Notes: a model not told the origin generated them from the letters alone. A stretch of DNA of 64,000 nucleotides from Pacificoceanicola sp049803835 (GCF_049803835.1 NZ_JBNAGK010000010.1:1-64000), one strand, 5' to 3'. Shown: positions 42,889 through 53,223, counted from the first letter of the stretch. Translations and numbers: made by a program.

Positions 42889-44589
42889 TTATTTCTTGAT
42901 CAGGTAGGGCTTTCGCGCCGGAGTCTGACCGTTCTGCGGCACCGGGTCCACCGGGAAATCGCCCATCAGATAAGGATGCATTCCCTGGTTCTTCAGGTTC
43001 TGGAGGAACTGGCCAAAACCGCTCAGGTCCTCCAGACGCGGCGCTTCCGCCAGACGACGCTGCGCCTTCTGGCCGATCTCGTCGATCAGCATCTGCAACG
43101 GTTCCATCGGTGCCTCGATGAATTCCGCCATGGTCCAGACCCGCACGCGGGCCTTCACGTCCGGGCTGCGCAATTCGTCGAGCATCTTGCTCTCGATCTT
43201 CTGCAGGCGCGCCGCCTCCGCCCGCAACTCGGCGAAATTGGCGTTCGACTTGAACAGCGGCACGGCCCAGGCTCCGGATATCACGCTGATCTGCGCATTG
43301 GGATCGCGGGCCATGTGCCAATTGATCTTGGGATTGTCACGGGGGCCGTACTGGAAACATTGGCGCTCGCCCCGCGTGTTCCACAGCAAGTTGGTGAGGA
43401 ACGCCTTCGGATTGGCGTCGCGCAGCTTGGCATTGTCCGAAAGCGCGCCGTTGATGACGGTCTGTCCCCCGGCAAATTCGGCGCGGACCGGGCCGAACAG
43501 GTGGCCGTGCACTTGCGCCCCGGTGGCGCGGGACAGCCATGGGCCGAAGTCCTGAAACAGCTCGGCAAAGCCGTGGAAGACGGAATATTTGCCCGCCGTC
43601 ATGCCGTTCTCCCAACCCATGTTGGGAAACCGGCTCTGCATGAACAGACCGGAGCGTCCCCGGGTTCGCCGCTCCACCGCCTTGGCAAAAATGCGGTCGA
43701 TCTTGCCCGGGCTCGGTTCCTGACGAGACAAGGCACGGTCCGGGTCGGCCAGGAAGGCCTGGTACAGGCGATCCGCGTGCGGCCAGATCTTGCGTGCGAC
43801 GAAGCAGTCGGAGCGGCGCAGCAGTTGCAGGTGATCGTCGTAGAAGATGTGGGGCTTGCCCTGGAAATCGAATTTCGAGAGCGTGAGCGAGCGGCTTTCG
43901 ATCTGCGTCGAGTAGAGCCGGACGAGCGACTGGAAGTAGCTCTCGTCGGGAATCCAGACGCGCCGGAAATAGGCGTCATGGTGCGGACGGGCCGGGTCCT
44001 GCAGGATGGCGGACAGGGTCTGCCGCGTAAGGCACCACCATTGCGATCCCATATGCGGGACGATGCCCTCCGGGATCCTGCGCTTGAACCGCAGGGTGCG
44101 TTGCAGTTCGACGAACTTGTCGAACAGATAGCGGTTCTTGCGCCAGGAGAAGGGGAAGTGCAGCGTGAACCGCTCCTGGTCGAGCCCGCCCACGGTCCAG
44201 GGGACATCCGCCGTCGTGGCGCTTTCGATGAAATCCGTTCGTGGACGTTCGCGCAGGTAGTGGCGCAGCTCATGCACAGGCCGCAAGGGCAGGCATGAGC
44301 CCGAGGACAGGTAGACGTGACGCACCTTGTCGAACCGCTCCAACATCAGCTCGGAGGCATCCTGCGAGGCGGCGACAAGGCCCCATGTGCCCCACTCGCA
44401 GCGGTGGCGTCTGGAAAACAGCACGTCGGGCAGGTCGGACAGGCTTTTGACCAGCCGGTCGTACTGGTCCTTCGGCACCATCTTGTCGACGTGGATCACC
44501 ACCGGGCAACCGCCCCGCGACCAGTGACGCGCCGTCTGTGCCGCGCGGTCGAGCGCGGTGTGGACCAGCATGACGATCCCGACGGTCAT
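42889..44589 (-). CDS. beta-1,6-N-acetylglucosaminyltransferase-like protein (core-2/I-branching type, GT14)
   Basis: A 566-residue protein. The N-terminal 300 residues match the core-2/I-branching GT14 type found in bacteria: VGIVMLVHTALDRAAQTARHW, VVIHVDKMV, HVYLSSGSCLPLRPVHELRHYL, GSQWWCLTRQTLSAIL and WIPDESYFQSLV. The C-terminal 260 residues look like an added module of unknown fold, seen in Rhodobacterales homologues. It should add a branch sugar to a glycan. Its ATG overlaps the TGA of the previous glycosyltransferase (ATGA at 44586-44589). Confidence 0.78.
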   Translation of the reverse strand: MTVGIVMLVHTALDRAAQTARHWSRGGCPVVIHVDKMVPKDQYDRLVKSLSDLPDVLFSRRHRCEWGTWGLVAASQDASELMLERFDKVRHVYLSSGSCLPLRPVHELRHYLRERPRTDFIESATTADVPWTVGGLDQERFTLHFPFSWRKNRYLFDKFVELQRTLRFKRRIPEGIVPHMGSQWWCLTRQTLSAILQDPARPHHDAYFRRVWIPDESYFQSLVRLYSTQIESRSLTLSKFDFQGKPHIFYDDHLQLLRRSDCFVARKIWPHADRLYQAFLADPDRALSRQEPSPGKIDRIFAKAVERRTRGRSGLFMQSRFPNMGWENGMTAGKYSVFHGFAELFQDFGPWLSRATGAQVHGHLFGPVRAEFAGGQTVINGALSDNAKLRDANPKAFLTNLLWNTRGERQCFQYGPRDNPKINWHMARDPNAQISVISGAWAVPLFKSNANFAELRAEAARLQKIESKMLDELRSPDVKARVRVWTMAEFIEAPMEPLQMLIDEIGQKAQRRLAEAPRLEDLSGFGQFLQNLKNQGMHPYLMGDFPVDPVPQNGQTPARKPYLIKK

Positions 44590-45596
44590 GCCCAGTTCCC
44601 CTTGGACATCAGGCCGAGAATTTCCAGCTGCCGCCAGTTGATGTACTTCTCCGACCACTTGCACCAGAGTTCCGGGTTCTCCCGGACGCCGTCCGCATAG
44701 GCGAGGTACTCGCGGGAGGCGCCGTAGTGCTGGCCGCGGGTCAGTTCCTCCTCCGCCTTGGCGGTGAAGGTATCGAGGAATTTCGTGTGCAGCAGGATGC
44801 CCGAGGCCTTCTCCCCGCCCCATTCGTCATAGACGAGGTTCAACCCGCGCGGCAGCAGGTTGTGCGTGGAGGAGACGTAGGCGTACTTGCGGTCCCACTT
44901 CACCAGCGGGATCTTGTTCAGCGCCGGGGCCAGTTCCGGTGTCTCGGGGAAGAACACCCGGGCCCTGGGTCCGCCCTGAATCCACAGGTTGCCGAAACGG
45001 GGGTTCTTCGAAATGGCGTAGTTGCCGGCGTCGAACCAGGAGGCGATGTCCAGCGGGTTCTGGCCGGGTGTGTAGGGCTGCTGGTCAATCCGGCCCTTCG
45101 GGTACATGTCGAGCAACATCGCGGAGAACGACTTGATCGAGGAGGCATCGAGCCAGTCAGTCAGCGCCCGGAGCGAGCGGGTGTCACAGAACGGATAGAG
45201 GAAAAACTCGTCCGGATCGACGGTCAGGCACCAGTGCCCGTGCCCGTACTTCATCAGCAGCCAGTTCATCCAGTCCATGCCGAACCGCGCGCGCTTGTAG
45301 CTGGCGCGGGTCGACCAGACGGATACATCGTCCTGCTTCGACAGGTAGGTCAGCGAACCGTCGGTGCTGTCATTGTCGACCACGAAGAAGTGGTTCACAC
45401 CCATCTCGCGGTAGTACTGGAGGAAGTAGGGCAGACGAACGCCCTCGTTGCGCTGCGTGCAGAACACGAGGAGATCGGAGGGTCTGATGCGGTCGGTGTG
45501 GTTGGTGACGGGGTTCAGTTCGCGGCGTTTGCGAAAGGCACGGATGCGCCAGCGTTTCCGCTGTAGCCTCAGTCTGTATGACTGCCATGCGCCCAA
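44586..45596 (-). CDS. Glycosyltransferase family 2-like protein (Glyco_tranf_2_4 type)
   Basis: A 336-residue soluble-looking glycosyltransferase: LVFCTQRNEGVRLPYFLQYY and NHFFVVDNDSTDGSLTYL form the nucleotide-sugar-binding start, and CLTVDPDEFFLYP contains the DxD-like metal motif. The N-terminal 30 residues are very basic. TTG 45596 is the likely start, with GAGGGGCGAGAG upstream. It probably adds a sugar to the same surface glycan as its neighbours. Donor and acceptor cannot be deduced. Confidence 0.85.
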   Translation of the reverse strand: MGAWQSYRLRLQRKRWRIRAFRKRRELNPVTNHTDRIRPSDLLVFCTQRNEGVRLPYFLQYYREMGVNHFFVVDNDSTDGSLTYLSKQDDVSVWSTRASYKRARFGMDWMNWLLMKYGHGHWCLTVDPDEFFLYPFCDTRSLRALTDWLDASSIKSFSAMLLDMYPKGRIDQQPYTPGQNPLDIASWFDAGNYAISKNPRFGNLWIQGGPRARVFFPETPELAPALNKIPLVKWDRKYAYVSSTHNLLPRGLNLVYDEWGGEKASGILLHTKFLDTFTAKAEEELTRGQHYGASREYLAYADGVRENPELWCKWSEKYINWRQLEILGLMSKGNWA

Positions 45597-45647
45597 TCTC
45601 TCGCCCCTCAGATGGCCGCTCCGGCGGCTCTGTCCCGCGCTTGGCTA

Positions 45648-46850
45648 TCAGATCATCGTTAACACGGTCTTGAAATGCGCTTCCCACGTAGGCGGTCCCC
45701 ATCCGCCCGGGTTGCGCATCCCCACGTCCCGTCGACCCAAAGTTGCCAATCGGTGTATTTGATGCGCCCAAAGATAACGGTCGCTTACGTCTGCGTAAAC
45801 GGGAATATCTCCAAGCACTTCCCTGTAGACGGGCAGGTCGTTGCACAGGACCGGAACGCCGAGGGCCGCGGCCTCGATCGGCGGCAGGCCATAGCCTTCG
45901 GCCAGGCTCGGGAACAGCAGGCCGTTCGAATTATCCACAAGTCCGAAGAGCGCGGCGTCCGGCAGGTTCGGGAGTTCGTGAACCCGGGCGGGGCGGGCAT
46001 CCAGCCGGGCGAAGACTTTATCGTTCTCCCAGCCCCGGCTGCCGCAGACCAGCAGGTGCGCCTCCGGGATCTCTTCCCAGAGGTCGAGCAGAAGCGTGTG
46101 GTTCTTGCGCGGCTCGATGGTGCCCACGCAGACGAAATACGGATGCCCGTCCCATGGGCCGGCGGGAGCCGGACCCGGCCGTGGCACGGACACGCCAAGA
46201 TGGGCGACAAGGCACTTCGGCGTCAGAGGCGCGGCGTGGCGCAGGATGTCTTGCCGGGTGTGCTCCGAGTTGCACAGGATGAGGTCGGCCTGCCGGGAGG
46301 CGCGATTCAGGAAAGGGCCAAAGGCAGCCGCGGTTTCCGGGCGCTGAAATTGCGGAAAGTCGAGCGGGATGGTGTCATGGATCATCACGGCAATACGGCT
46401 GTCCCGCACCGTCCTGACGGCAGCGATCACGCGGTCGGTGAGATTGGAATGACCGACGTTCAGATAGTGTGTCCCGGCGGGCAGGTGCCGCCGCAGCATC
46501 GCGCCGAGCCGAACGGTCAGAGAGCGGTCGATACAGACCCGCCGCAACAGGCTTTCAGCCCCGGCGCGGGGCCCGTCCAGTCCACGCTTCAGGCGCGACA
46601 GGCGATCCGGAGCGTCGAAGGTGCCGGTGTCGAGCGCTCGCTGCAGCGCGGCGCATCCGGCCCGGTCCAGCAACAGGAACCCTAACGCGCTCCGCACCAG
46701 ACCGAAGAGCGGCGTTTCGACAGTCAGAAGGTGATCGAGATAGGCCTTTTCCACCCGGTCGACGCCGGTAAGGGGGCGACCGGCGCGGCGGACCAGCCGT
46801 GTCAGGTCCAGCAGCCGCGCCGTGGGGGCACTACTTCTCGTAATGCCCAT
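45648..46850 (-). CDS. Glycosyltransferase family 1/GT4-type protein
   Basis: A 400-residue GT-B enzyme. A variable N-terminal half is followed by the conserved VCVGTIEPRKNHTLLLDLWEEI, the EPRKNH donor-site motif, SLAEGYGLPPIEAAALGVPVL (the EX7E motif) and a final WEAHFKTVL. It is likely a retaining transferase, such as a mannosyl- or rhamnosyltransferase, in exopolysaccharide assembly. ATG 46850 lies inside galE, giving a 20-base overlap of the two genes; no later Met keeps the N-terminal domain. It is in the galU-galE-glycosyltransferase run on the minus strand. Confidence 0.88.
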   Translation of the reverse strand: MGITRSSAPTARLLDLTRLVRRAGRPLTGVDRVEKAYLDHLLTVETPLFGLVRSALGFLLLDRAGCAALQRALDTGTFDAPDRLSRLKRGLDGPRAGAESLLRRVCIDRSLTVRLGAMLRRHLPAGTHYLNVGHSNLTDRVIAAVRTVRDSRIAVMIHDTIPLDFPQFQRPETAAAFGPFLNRASRQADLILCNSEHTRQDILRHAAPLTPKCLVAHLGVSVPRPGPAPAGPWDGHPYFVCVGTIEPRKNHTLLLDLWEEIPEAHLLVCGSRGWENDKVFARLDARPARVHELPNLPDAALFGLVDNSNGLLFPSLAEGYGLPPIEAAALGVPVLCNDLPVYREVLGDIPVYADVSDRYLWAHQIHRLATLGRRDVGMRNPGGWGPPTWEAHFKTVLTMI

Positions 46851-47814
46851 TGAGATGCCAGTGCCATGCATCCCGGATCATCTGATCCATGGTCGACCGT
46901 TTCGGCGTCCAGCCCAGATCGGCCTCGGCGCGGGTGGAACCGGAGACCAGTTTGGTCGCATCCCCGCTGCGGCGCGGTCCTTCCGAGAACGGCACCTCGC
47001 GGTTGGTGACCGCACGCGAGGCGTCGATGACTTCGCGCACGGAAAATCCCTTGCCTGTACCGAGGTTGAACACGGCGCTGCCGCGTTCGTCCTGCAACCA
47101 TTTGAGGCCCAGAACATGGGCGTCGACCAGATCGCAGACGTGTACGTAATCGCGGATGCAGGTTCCGTCCGGGGTGTCGTAATCCGTGCCATGGATCGTC
47201 AACGCCGGACGCTTGCCGTCGATGGCTTCGAGCATGACGGGGATCAGGTGCGTCTCCGGCCGATGATGTTCGCCTATTTCGCCGTCCGGATCGCCGCCCG
47301 CGACGTTGAAGTAGCGGAATATCACGTGCCGGAGCCCATGGGCAGCCTCGAAATCCCGCAGGATGTCCTCGACCGCCCGCTTCGATGCGCCATAGGCATT
47401 GAGCGGCAGTTGTGGCGTCTGCTCGTTCAGAACGACATTGTCATGCTCGCCGTAGGTGGCGCAGGTGGAGGAGAAGACGAAATCCATAACGCCAGCCGCC
47501 ACCGCCGCCTCGATCAGGGTGAGGGAGCCTTCGACGTTGTTGCGCCAGTAGAGGCCAGGCTTCGCCATGGCCTCGCCGACCTGGCTCAACGCGGCGAAGT
47601 GCATGACCGCGACGGGCTGGTAGATGGCGAAGACTTCGTCCAGCCGGGCGCGGTCAGTCAGGTCCCCCCGTTCGAAAGGGCCGAACTTCACCGCATCTTC
47701 CCAGCCGGTGACGAGGTTGTCATAGGTGATGGGCGTGAAGCCCGCCTTGTTCAAAGCCTTGCAGGCGTGGCTCCCGATGTAGCCAGCGCCTCCGGTCACG
47801 AGCACGTTCGTCAC
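46831..47814 (-). CDS. galE: UDP-glucose 4-epimerase GalE
   Basis: A 327-residue extended short-chain dehydrogenase with GGAGYIGSHACKAL at the N-terminus, the FSSTCATYG segment carrying the active-site Thr/Ser region, and YGASKRAVED with the catalytic YxxxK. It interconverts UDP-glucose and UDP-galactose. It lies 5 bases downstream of galU, so the operon makes both precursors. Length is typical. Confidence 0.93.
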   Translation of the reverse strand: MTNVLVTGGAGYIGSHACKALNKAGFTPITYDNLVTGWEDAVKFGPFERGDLTDRARLDEVFAIYQPVAVMHFAALSQVGEAMAKPGLYWRNNVEGSLTLIEAAVAAGVMDFVFSSTCATYGEHDNVVLNEQTPQLPLNAYGASKRAVEDILRDFEAAHGLRHVIFRYFNVAGGDPDGEIGEHHRPETHLIPVMLEAIDGKRPALTIHGTDYDTPDGTCIRDYVHVCDLVDAHVLGLKWLQDERGSAVFNLGTGKGFSVREVIDASRAVTNREVPFSEGPRRSGDATKLVSGSTRAEADLGWTPKRSTMDQMIRDAWHWHLNGHYEK

Positions 47815-47819
47815 GAGGG

Positions 47820-48716
47820 TTATTCCGCGGCCTTCTTGGCGGCCATGATTTCGTGCAGGTAGGCCTCGAGGTCGTCACGCAGTTCGTCGCGGGCAAGGCC
47901 GAAGGCCACGGTTGCCTGCAGGAATCCCGCCTTGGAACCGCAGTCGAAGCGCTGACCGCGGAAACGGTAGCCGTAGACGCCATCGCCCTCGGGTTCCAAT
48001 TCCTGGGCAATCGCGTCGGTCAGCTGGATCTCGCCGCCTGCGCCGGTCTTCATCTTGTTGAGATGCTTGAAGATATTCGGCGACAGGATATAGCGGCCGA
48101 TCACGGCAAGGTTGGATGGGGCGTCGCCGGCAGAGGGTTTCTCGACCATGCCCTTGACGGAGACCATGGAGCCCATGTCTTCCTTCACATCGAGGATACC
48201 GTAGGCAGAGGTCTTCTCCTGCGGCACTTCCATCGCGGCAACCATGCTGCCGCCGGTTTCCTCATAGGCTTCGACCATCTGCTGGAGGCAGGGCTTCTCG
48301 GCAGCGATCACATCGTCCGGGAGCATGACCGCAAAAGGCTCGTTGTGCACGAGACGGCGGGCACACCACACAGCGTGGCCGAGTCCGAGGGCCTTGTGCT
48401 GGCGGATGTAGGCGATTTCGCCCGAGTCCATGTTGGTGGACTTGAGAATCTCCAGGAGCTTGTCCTTGCCCTTCTTGCGCAGTTCCTGCTCAAGCTGCGG
48501 CGCATGGTCGAAGTAGTCCTCGAGAGCGCCCTTGCCACGCGAGGTGACAAAAATGAACTCCTTGATGCCAGCCGCCCGTGCTTCGTCGATTGCATACTGC
48601 ACCAGCGGGCGATCCACGAGCGTCATGATCTCCTTGGGGACAGACTTCGTGGCCGGTAGAAAACGCGTCCCCATGCCTGCTACGGGGAAGATCGCTTTCG
48701 TCACCTTCTTACGCAT
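47820..48716 (-). CDS. galU: UTP-glucose-1-phosphate uridylyltransferase GalU
   Basis: A 298-residue nucleotidyltransferase: KAIFPVAGMGTRFLPATKSVPKE holds the nucleotide loop, followed by LVDRPLVQYAIDEA, VMLPDDVIAAEKPCL and GMVEKPSAGDAPSNLAVIGRYIL. It makes UDP-glucose for glucans and exopolysaccharide, including the opg glucan. ATG 48716 has AGGAG eight bases upstream. The 125-base upstream gap is clearly A/T-rich (a TATTATACA stretch on the minus strand near 48800), so galU probably begins its own transcript. Confidence 0.95.
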   Translation of the reverse strand: MRKKVTKAIFPVAGMGTRFLPATKSVPKEIMTLVDRPLVQYAIDEARAAGIKEFIFVTSRGKGALEDYFDHAPQLEQELRKKGKDKLLEILKSTNMDSGEIAYIRQHKALGLGHAVWCARRLVHNEPFAVMLPDDVIAAEKPCLQQMVEAYEETGGSMVAAMEVPQEKTSAYGILDVKEDMGSMVSVKGMVEKPSAGDAPSNLAVIGRYILSPNIFKHLNKMKTGAGGEIQLTDAIAQELEPEGDGVYGYRFRGQRFDCGSKAGFLQATVAFGLARDELRDDLEAYLHEIMAAKKAAE

Positions 48717-48841
48717 CAAAATAGCTCCTGATCTATTCGGTCGTTCGGGTTATCGCACGGATGCTGCACAAGCACTATAGCGGTTTGACTTGTATAATAG
48801 AGCACTTCAGGTGATTTGGCGAATTTTGCCACACAAACAGT

Positions 48842-50095
48842 TTAATTTTGGGGCCAATTGTCCTCTAAAGCGCCACGAACCGGCGAAATTCGGCGGATTT
48901 CAGCCTTGACCCGAGTGGAGAACCGCCAAAGTTGCAAGCGCCGGGAGTCGCGGGTGCTGCGGCCGAAGAGTCCGCCGCGCTGTTCCCAGACCCCAGCGTC
49001 GGTGAACGTGGTGCGATGGGGGCGGCTGGTGCGCGAAAACAGAAAAAGGCTGACAGTGGCGCCATCTTGAACCTGTGCGGCGGCGGCTTCGCGCAGCGTT
49101 GCGGCCTGCCAGAGGCGTCCGGCCAGGACCCTGTGCGGGGCGCCGGGGCGACCCGGAAAGGGCAGGAAGGGCTCGCCTGACTCCGTCCGCGGCAGCAAGG
49201 GCTGGGTCGGACGGGTCGCTCCCTCCCTGGCTCCGCGTGACAGCCCGCGCATCAGCCGCCAGACATCGTCCGCGCCGAGCGGGCCGGATTGCAGGAGTCG
49301 CAGCAGCCGCAGACGCTGCGCCGTGCGAAACGCCTTCCAGGCGGCTTTGCGCCGCCGGTCCGGAGCATGTTTGCGCAGGAACAGCATTTTCGACGCGCCG
49401 ATTTCGGTCAGGTCGCGCGGCGTGCGGTCCGCGGAGCGGCGGGCGCTTTCCGCATAGCCATGGTGGACCCGGGCAAGCGGCACGATGGCCGTCTTGTGTC
49501 CGGCCTTGGCGAGCCGCAGGTTCAGGTCGGTCTCGTCGAGATAGAACCGGAAACCCGGGTCGAAACCACCCAATTCCAGAAGCACGCGGCGCCGGACGGC
49601 CATGTTCGTGCCCTCGGTCTTGATCGCCAAACCCGGCTCGGGTTTGCGGATCGCGGGGGCATCGCCGGAGAGCGGCAGGTCCTGTGCCTCGCCGCTCGCG
49701 TCGACTGTCCGGGCTGTCCACTGGAAGGAAATGCCATTGCGGCCAATCACATACCCCCCGGCGGCGGCGACATCCGGGTCCGTGAATGGTCCGACGAGGT
49801 GCTGCAGCCAAAGCGGCTCGGGCACCGCATCGTCGTCGATGAAGGCGACGATCTCGCCCGCAGCCCTGTCGATGCCGACGTTGCGGGCGGCCGAGATGTT
49901 GGGTTCGTCGAAAGGTGCGCACTTCAGCCATTTGGCCTGTGGTGAGGCTTCCGCCACGGCCATGCCCGCCGGGCAGGCGACCACGATCACCTCGAAATTC
50001 GGGTAATCCAGTTGCGACAACCCCAGAAGGCACCGTGCCAGCGCCCGTGGCCGCTCCCGGCTGACCACGACGACGCTGACAGGCGGGCGATCCAA
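48842..50095 (-). CDS. Glycosyltransferase family 2 (GT-A)
   Basis: A 417-residue glycosyltransferase. The GT-A domain (residues 1-230) shows VSVVVVSRERPRALARCL, NISAARNVGIDRAAGEIVAFIDDDAVPEPLWL with the DDD metal motif, and GGFDPGFRFYLDETDLNLRL. The last 150 residues are arginine-rich and without a recognised domain. TTG 50095 is the likely start; GAGG stands six bases before it inside the cysQ stop region. It follows cysQ by one base, so the two are co-transcribed. Confidence 0.88.
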   Translation of the reverse strand: MDRPPVSVVVVSRERPRALARCLLGLSQLDYPNFEVIVVACPAGMAVAEASPQAKWLKCAPFDEPNISAARNVGIDRAAGEIVAFIDDDAVPEPLWLQHLVGPFTDPDVAAAGGYVIGRNGISFQWTARTVDASGEAQDLPLSGDAPAIRKPEPGLAIKTEGTNMAVRRRVLLELGGFDPGFRFYLDETDLNLRLAKAGHKTAIVPLARVHHGYAESARRSADRTPRDLTEIGASKMLFLRKHAPDRRRKAAWKAFRTAQRLRLLRLLQSGPLGADDVWRLMRGLSRGAREGATRPTQPLLPRTESGEPFLPFPGRPGAPHRVLAGRLWQAATLREAAAAQVQDGATVSLFLFSRTSRPHRTTFTDAGVWEQRGGLFGRSTRDSRRLQLWRFSTRVKAEIRRISPVRGALEDNWPQN

Positions 50096-50096
50096 A

Positions 50097-50894
<798 letters not shown>

Positions 50895-51017
50895 CGTGGC
50901 GCTCCTTTCCCGCGGATGCGCGGATTCATTGATTTGAAAACTCACCCGCCTTATGCTGCCTGACAACGAGAACGGCAAGAAGCCGGCGAGCCATACCCGC
51001 ATCGGAGCAGTGTGCGC

Positions 51018-51848
51018 ATGTTTCAGGTGACCAAACCGCGGTCGAATTTCGGCTCGGCGATCTACATCGGCGAGTTGATCTACCACAATTCGGTCCGCGC
51101 CGTCCGCAAGACCCATGGCAATGCGATCATCGCGGTGCTGATGAACATGCTGCAGACGGTCATCTTCGTGCTGACCTTCTTCTTCATGTTCAATGTCCTC
51201 GGGTTGCGCGGTGCGGCGGTCCGCGGCGACTTCATGATCTACATCATGACCGGCGTCTTCCTCTACATGACCCATTCGAAAACCATGGGCGCGGTGGCGG
51301 GGTCCGAAGGGCCGGCCAGCCCGATGATGCAACATGCGCCGATGAACACGGCCATCGCCATCGCCTCGGCCATGCTCAGCACGCTCTACGTGCAGGTGCT
51401 TTCACTCGTGGCGATCCTCTTTGTGTACGACGTGGCGTTCAACCCTTTCGTGATGATGGAAATTCACGACCCCATCGGCTGCATGGCCATGGTCCTGCTG
51501 TCGTGGTTTTCCGGTGCCGCCATCGGCATGGTTGTTCTGGCAGCGAAGCCCTGGGCGCCGACCCCGGTCAGCATCATCTCCACGGTGTACCAGCGCGCCA
51601 ACATGATCGCGTCGGGCAAGATGTTCCTGGCCAATTCGCTGTCGAGCGGCATGTTGGCGCTGTTCGACTGGAACCCGCTGTTCCACACCATCGACCAAGC
51701 CCGCGGGTATGCCTTCGTCAACTACAACCCGCGCAACTCCGACTGGGAGTATGCGCTTTACGTTTCCATCGTGCTGCTCATGATCGGACTGATGGGCGAG
51801 TTCTTCACCCGCAAACACGCGTCCGCAAGCTGGAACGCGCGTCGGTAA
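51018..51848 (+). CDS. ABC-2 type polysaccharide-export permease (KpsM/Wzm-like), no ATPase partner nearby
   Basis: A 276-residue inner-membrane protein with about six helices. The arrangement (FGSAIYIGELIYHNSVRAVRKT before the first helices, and the segment ANMIASGKMFLANSLSSGMLALFDWNPLFHTIDQARGYAF) fits permeases of capsule or polysaccharide ABC-2 exporters. Start is ATG 51018 or GTG 51012 (GGAG at 51004). It is divergent from cysQ. No ATP-binding (KpsT/Wzt) gene lies within 10 kb on either side, so its ATPase must be encoded elsewhere. Glycan export is inferred from the neighbours. Confidence 0.8.
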   Translation: MFQVTKPRSNFGSAIYIGELIYHNSVRAVRKTHGNAIIAVLMNMLQTVIFVLTFFFMFNVLGLRGAAVRGDFMIYIMTGVFLYMTHSKTMGAVAGSEGPASPMMQHAPMNTAIAIASAMLSTLYVQVLSLVAILFVYDVAFNPFVMMEIHDPIGCMAMVLLSWFSGAAIGMVVLAAKPWAPTPVSIISTVYQRANMIASGKMFLANSLSSGMLALFDWNPLFHTIDQARGYAFVNYNPRNSDWEYALYVSIVLLMIGLMGEFFTRKHASASWNARR

Positions 51849-51918
51849 GGCATTCAGGACTGGGGCGGGGCCGGGCTTCGCGGTAATCTGGGGCAGTCTC
51901 TCGAAAAGGAGTGCCGCG

Positions 51919-52524
51919 ATGCGCCGTCTTTGCCTGCTGTTCCTCTGTCTGCCGACCCTCTCCCTGGCGCAGGATTTTCCAGCGCTGCATTCTGTTACCG
52001 GGGTCGCATCCGACGACGTTCTGAACATTCGCAGTGTTCCGAGCGGCAGTTCGGAGATCATCGGCACGCTCGCCCCGGACCAGACCGGCGTAGAGGTGCT
52101 GCGCCTCGATGACAGCGGCGCGTGGGGGCAGGTGAACAGCGACGAGATGGCCGGTTGGGCCTCCATGCGATTCCTCGAAGCCACGCCGGGCGGCAGCCTG
52201 CCGGAGCATGGCAGCCTGTCTTGCGGGGGAACGGAACCATTCTGGGGCCTGGACGTCACCCAGGGCGGCGAGGCGGTCTTTGACAGCCCGGAAGGCGGCT
52301 GGACCCTGTCCGCCGGTCCGCTGATCCCGGCGGGCGGGCGGCCCTGGCCCTGGGCCGTGATCGGATCGGGCGGCGACCGGACGATGACGGCGGTCATCAC
52401 GCCGGAAGCCTGCTCGGACGGGATGTCCGATCGGGAATACGGGCTCTCGATCACCGTTGTCTCGCAGAGATATGGCGAAACCGAAGTGGTCAACGGCTGC
52501 TGCCTGCTCGGCGGAGTCCGGTAA
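51919..52524 (+). CDS. Secreted SH3-domain protein
   Basis: A 201-residue exported protein with a signal peptide (LCLLFLCLPTLSLAQ). Residues about 25-90 are a bacterial SH3 domain (DDVLNIRSVPSGSSEIIGTL ... GWASMRFLEA). The rest (SCGGTEPFWGLDVTQGGEAVF ... ITVVSQRYGETEVVNGCCLLGG) resembles the COG3650-type domain often found after it. Cysteines at 102 and near the C-terminus could form a disulfide. Function is unknown; envelope location is expected. It converges on alkB with no space between (stops at 52524 and 52527). Confidence 0.82.
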   Translation: MRRLCLLFLCLPTLSLAQDFPALHSVTGVASDDVLNIRSVPSGSSEIIGTLAPDQTGVEVLRLDDSGAWGQVNSDEMAGWASMRFLEATPGGSLPEHGSLSCGGTEPFWGLDVTQGGEAVFDSPEGGWTLSAGPLIPAGGRPWPWAVIGSGGDRTMTAVITPEACSDGMSDREYGLSITVVSQRYGETEVVNGCCLLGGVR

Positions 52525-52526
52525 GC

Positions 52527-53132
52527 TCAGGTCACAACCCGCAGCGTCAGGTTGATCCGCCCGCCGTTCGGCAACAGCGAGGACGAGCCGAACCGGATCC
52601 GGTCCACGCCGTGATGGGCGAGTCGCGCCGCGCCGCCCATGACCACCACATCGCCGGACTTGAGCCAATGCGAGGTGGTCTGCCCGCCGCGCTCGACATT
52701 GCCCATGCGGAACAGCCCCTCGTCGCCGAGCGAGACCGACAGCACCGGCGCGGCAAAATCCGCCTCGTCCTTGTCCTGATGCAGGCCCATCCTCGCGCCC
52801 TCTGCGTACCAGTTGATCAGGCAGCACTCGGGTTGCCTTGCGCATCCTGACAGCGTGTCCCAGATTGACAGGACCGAGGCCGGGATCGGCGGCCATTCCA
52901 TTCCTTCCGGGTGCTTCGGCTCGTAGCGGTATCCGCGCCTGTCCGTCACCCAGCCGAACCGTCCCGCTGCGCTCATCCGCACCGACATCGGTTTGCCACG
53001 CGGGGTCACCGGCTGATAGAGCGGCGCCATGGCCAGCACGCCGCGCAAGTCCGCCACCAAGGCCTCTTGTGCGGTCCGGTCCAGATAGCCGGGGAACAGG
53101 CGGAACCCCTTGATCGTCAGCTCATCGGTCAT
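52527..53132 (-). CDS. alkB: DNA alkylation repair dioxygenase AlkB
   Basis: A 201-residue Fe(II)/2-oxoglutarate dioxygenase. NWYAEGARMGLHQDKDEAD contains the iron ligands H118 and D120. LAHHGVDRI provides the third histidine, and RINLTLR contains the 2-oxoglutarate-binding arginines. It repairs 1-methyladenine and 3-methylcytosine by oxidative demethylation. The start at 53132 was chosen for the usual N-terminus. It is divergent from dnaK across 203 bases. No ada or other adaptive-response gene is adjacent. Confidence 0.93.
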   Translation of the reverse strand: MTDELTIKGFRLFPGYLDRTAQEALVADLRGVLAMAPLYQPVTPRGKPMSVRMSAAGRFGWVTDRRGYRYEPKHPEGMEWPPIPASVLSIWDTLSGCARQPECCLINWYAEGARMGLHQDKDEADFAAPVLSVSLGDEGLFRMGNVERGGQTTSHWLKSGDVVVMGGAARLAHHGVDRIRFGSSSLLPNGGRINLTLRVVT

Positions 53133-53193
53133 GCAGCGTCCCATTTGTTGTGCAGGAGTTGCGATTTTCCGGACAATTGCGCCCTCGCCAGCG

Positions 53194-53223
53194 CTTGCAG
53201 GGCCGGAATGCCCTCCTTATATA
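53194..53223 (+). promoter_or_regulatory. Probable dnaK promoter
   Basis: CTTGCAG at 53194-53200 and CTTATATA at 53216-53223 resemble a sigma-32-type promoter. Read differently, TTGCAG (53195-53200) and TATATA (53218-53223) with 17 bases between them fit a housekeeping promoter. Either reading gives a dnaK leader of about 105 bases. Confidence 0.55.
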
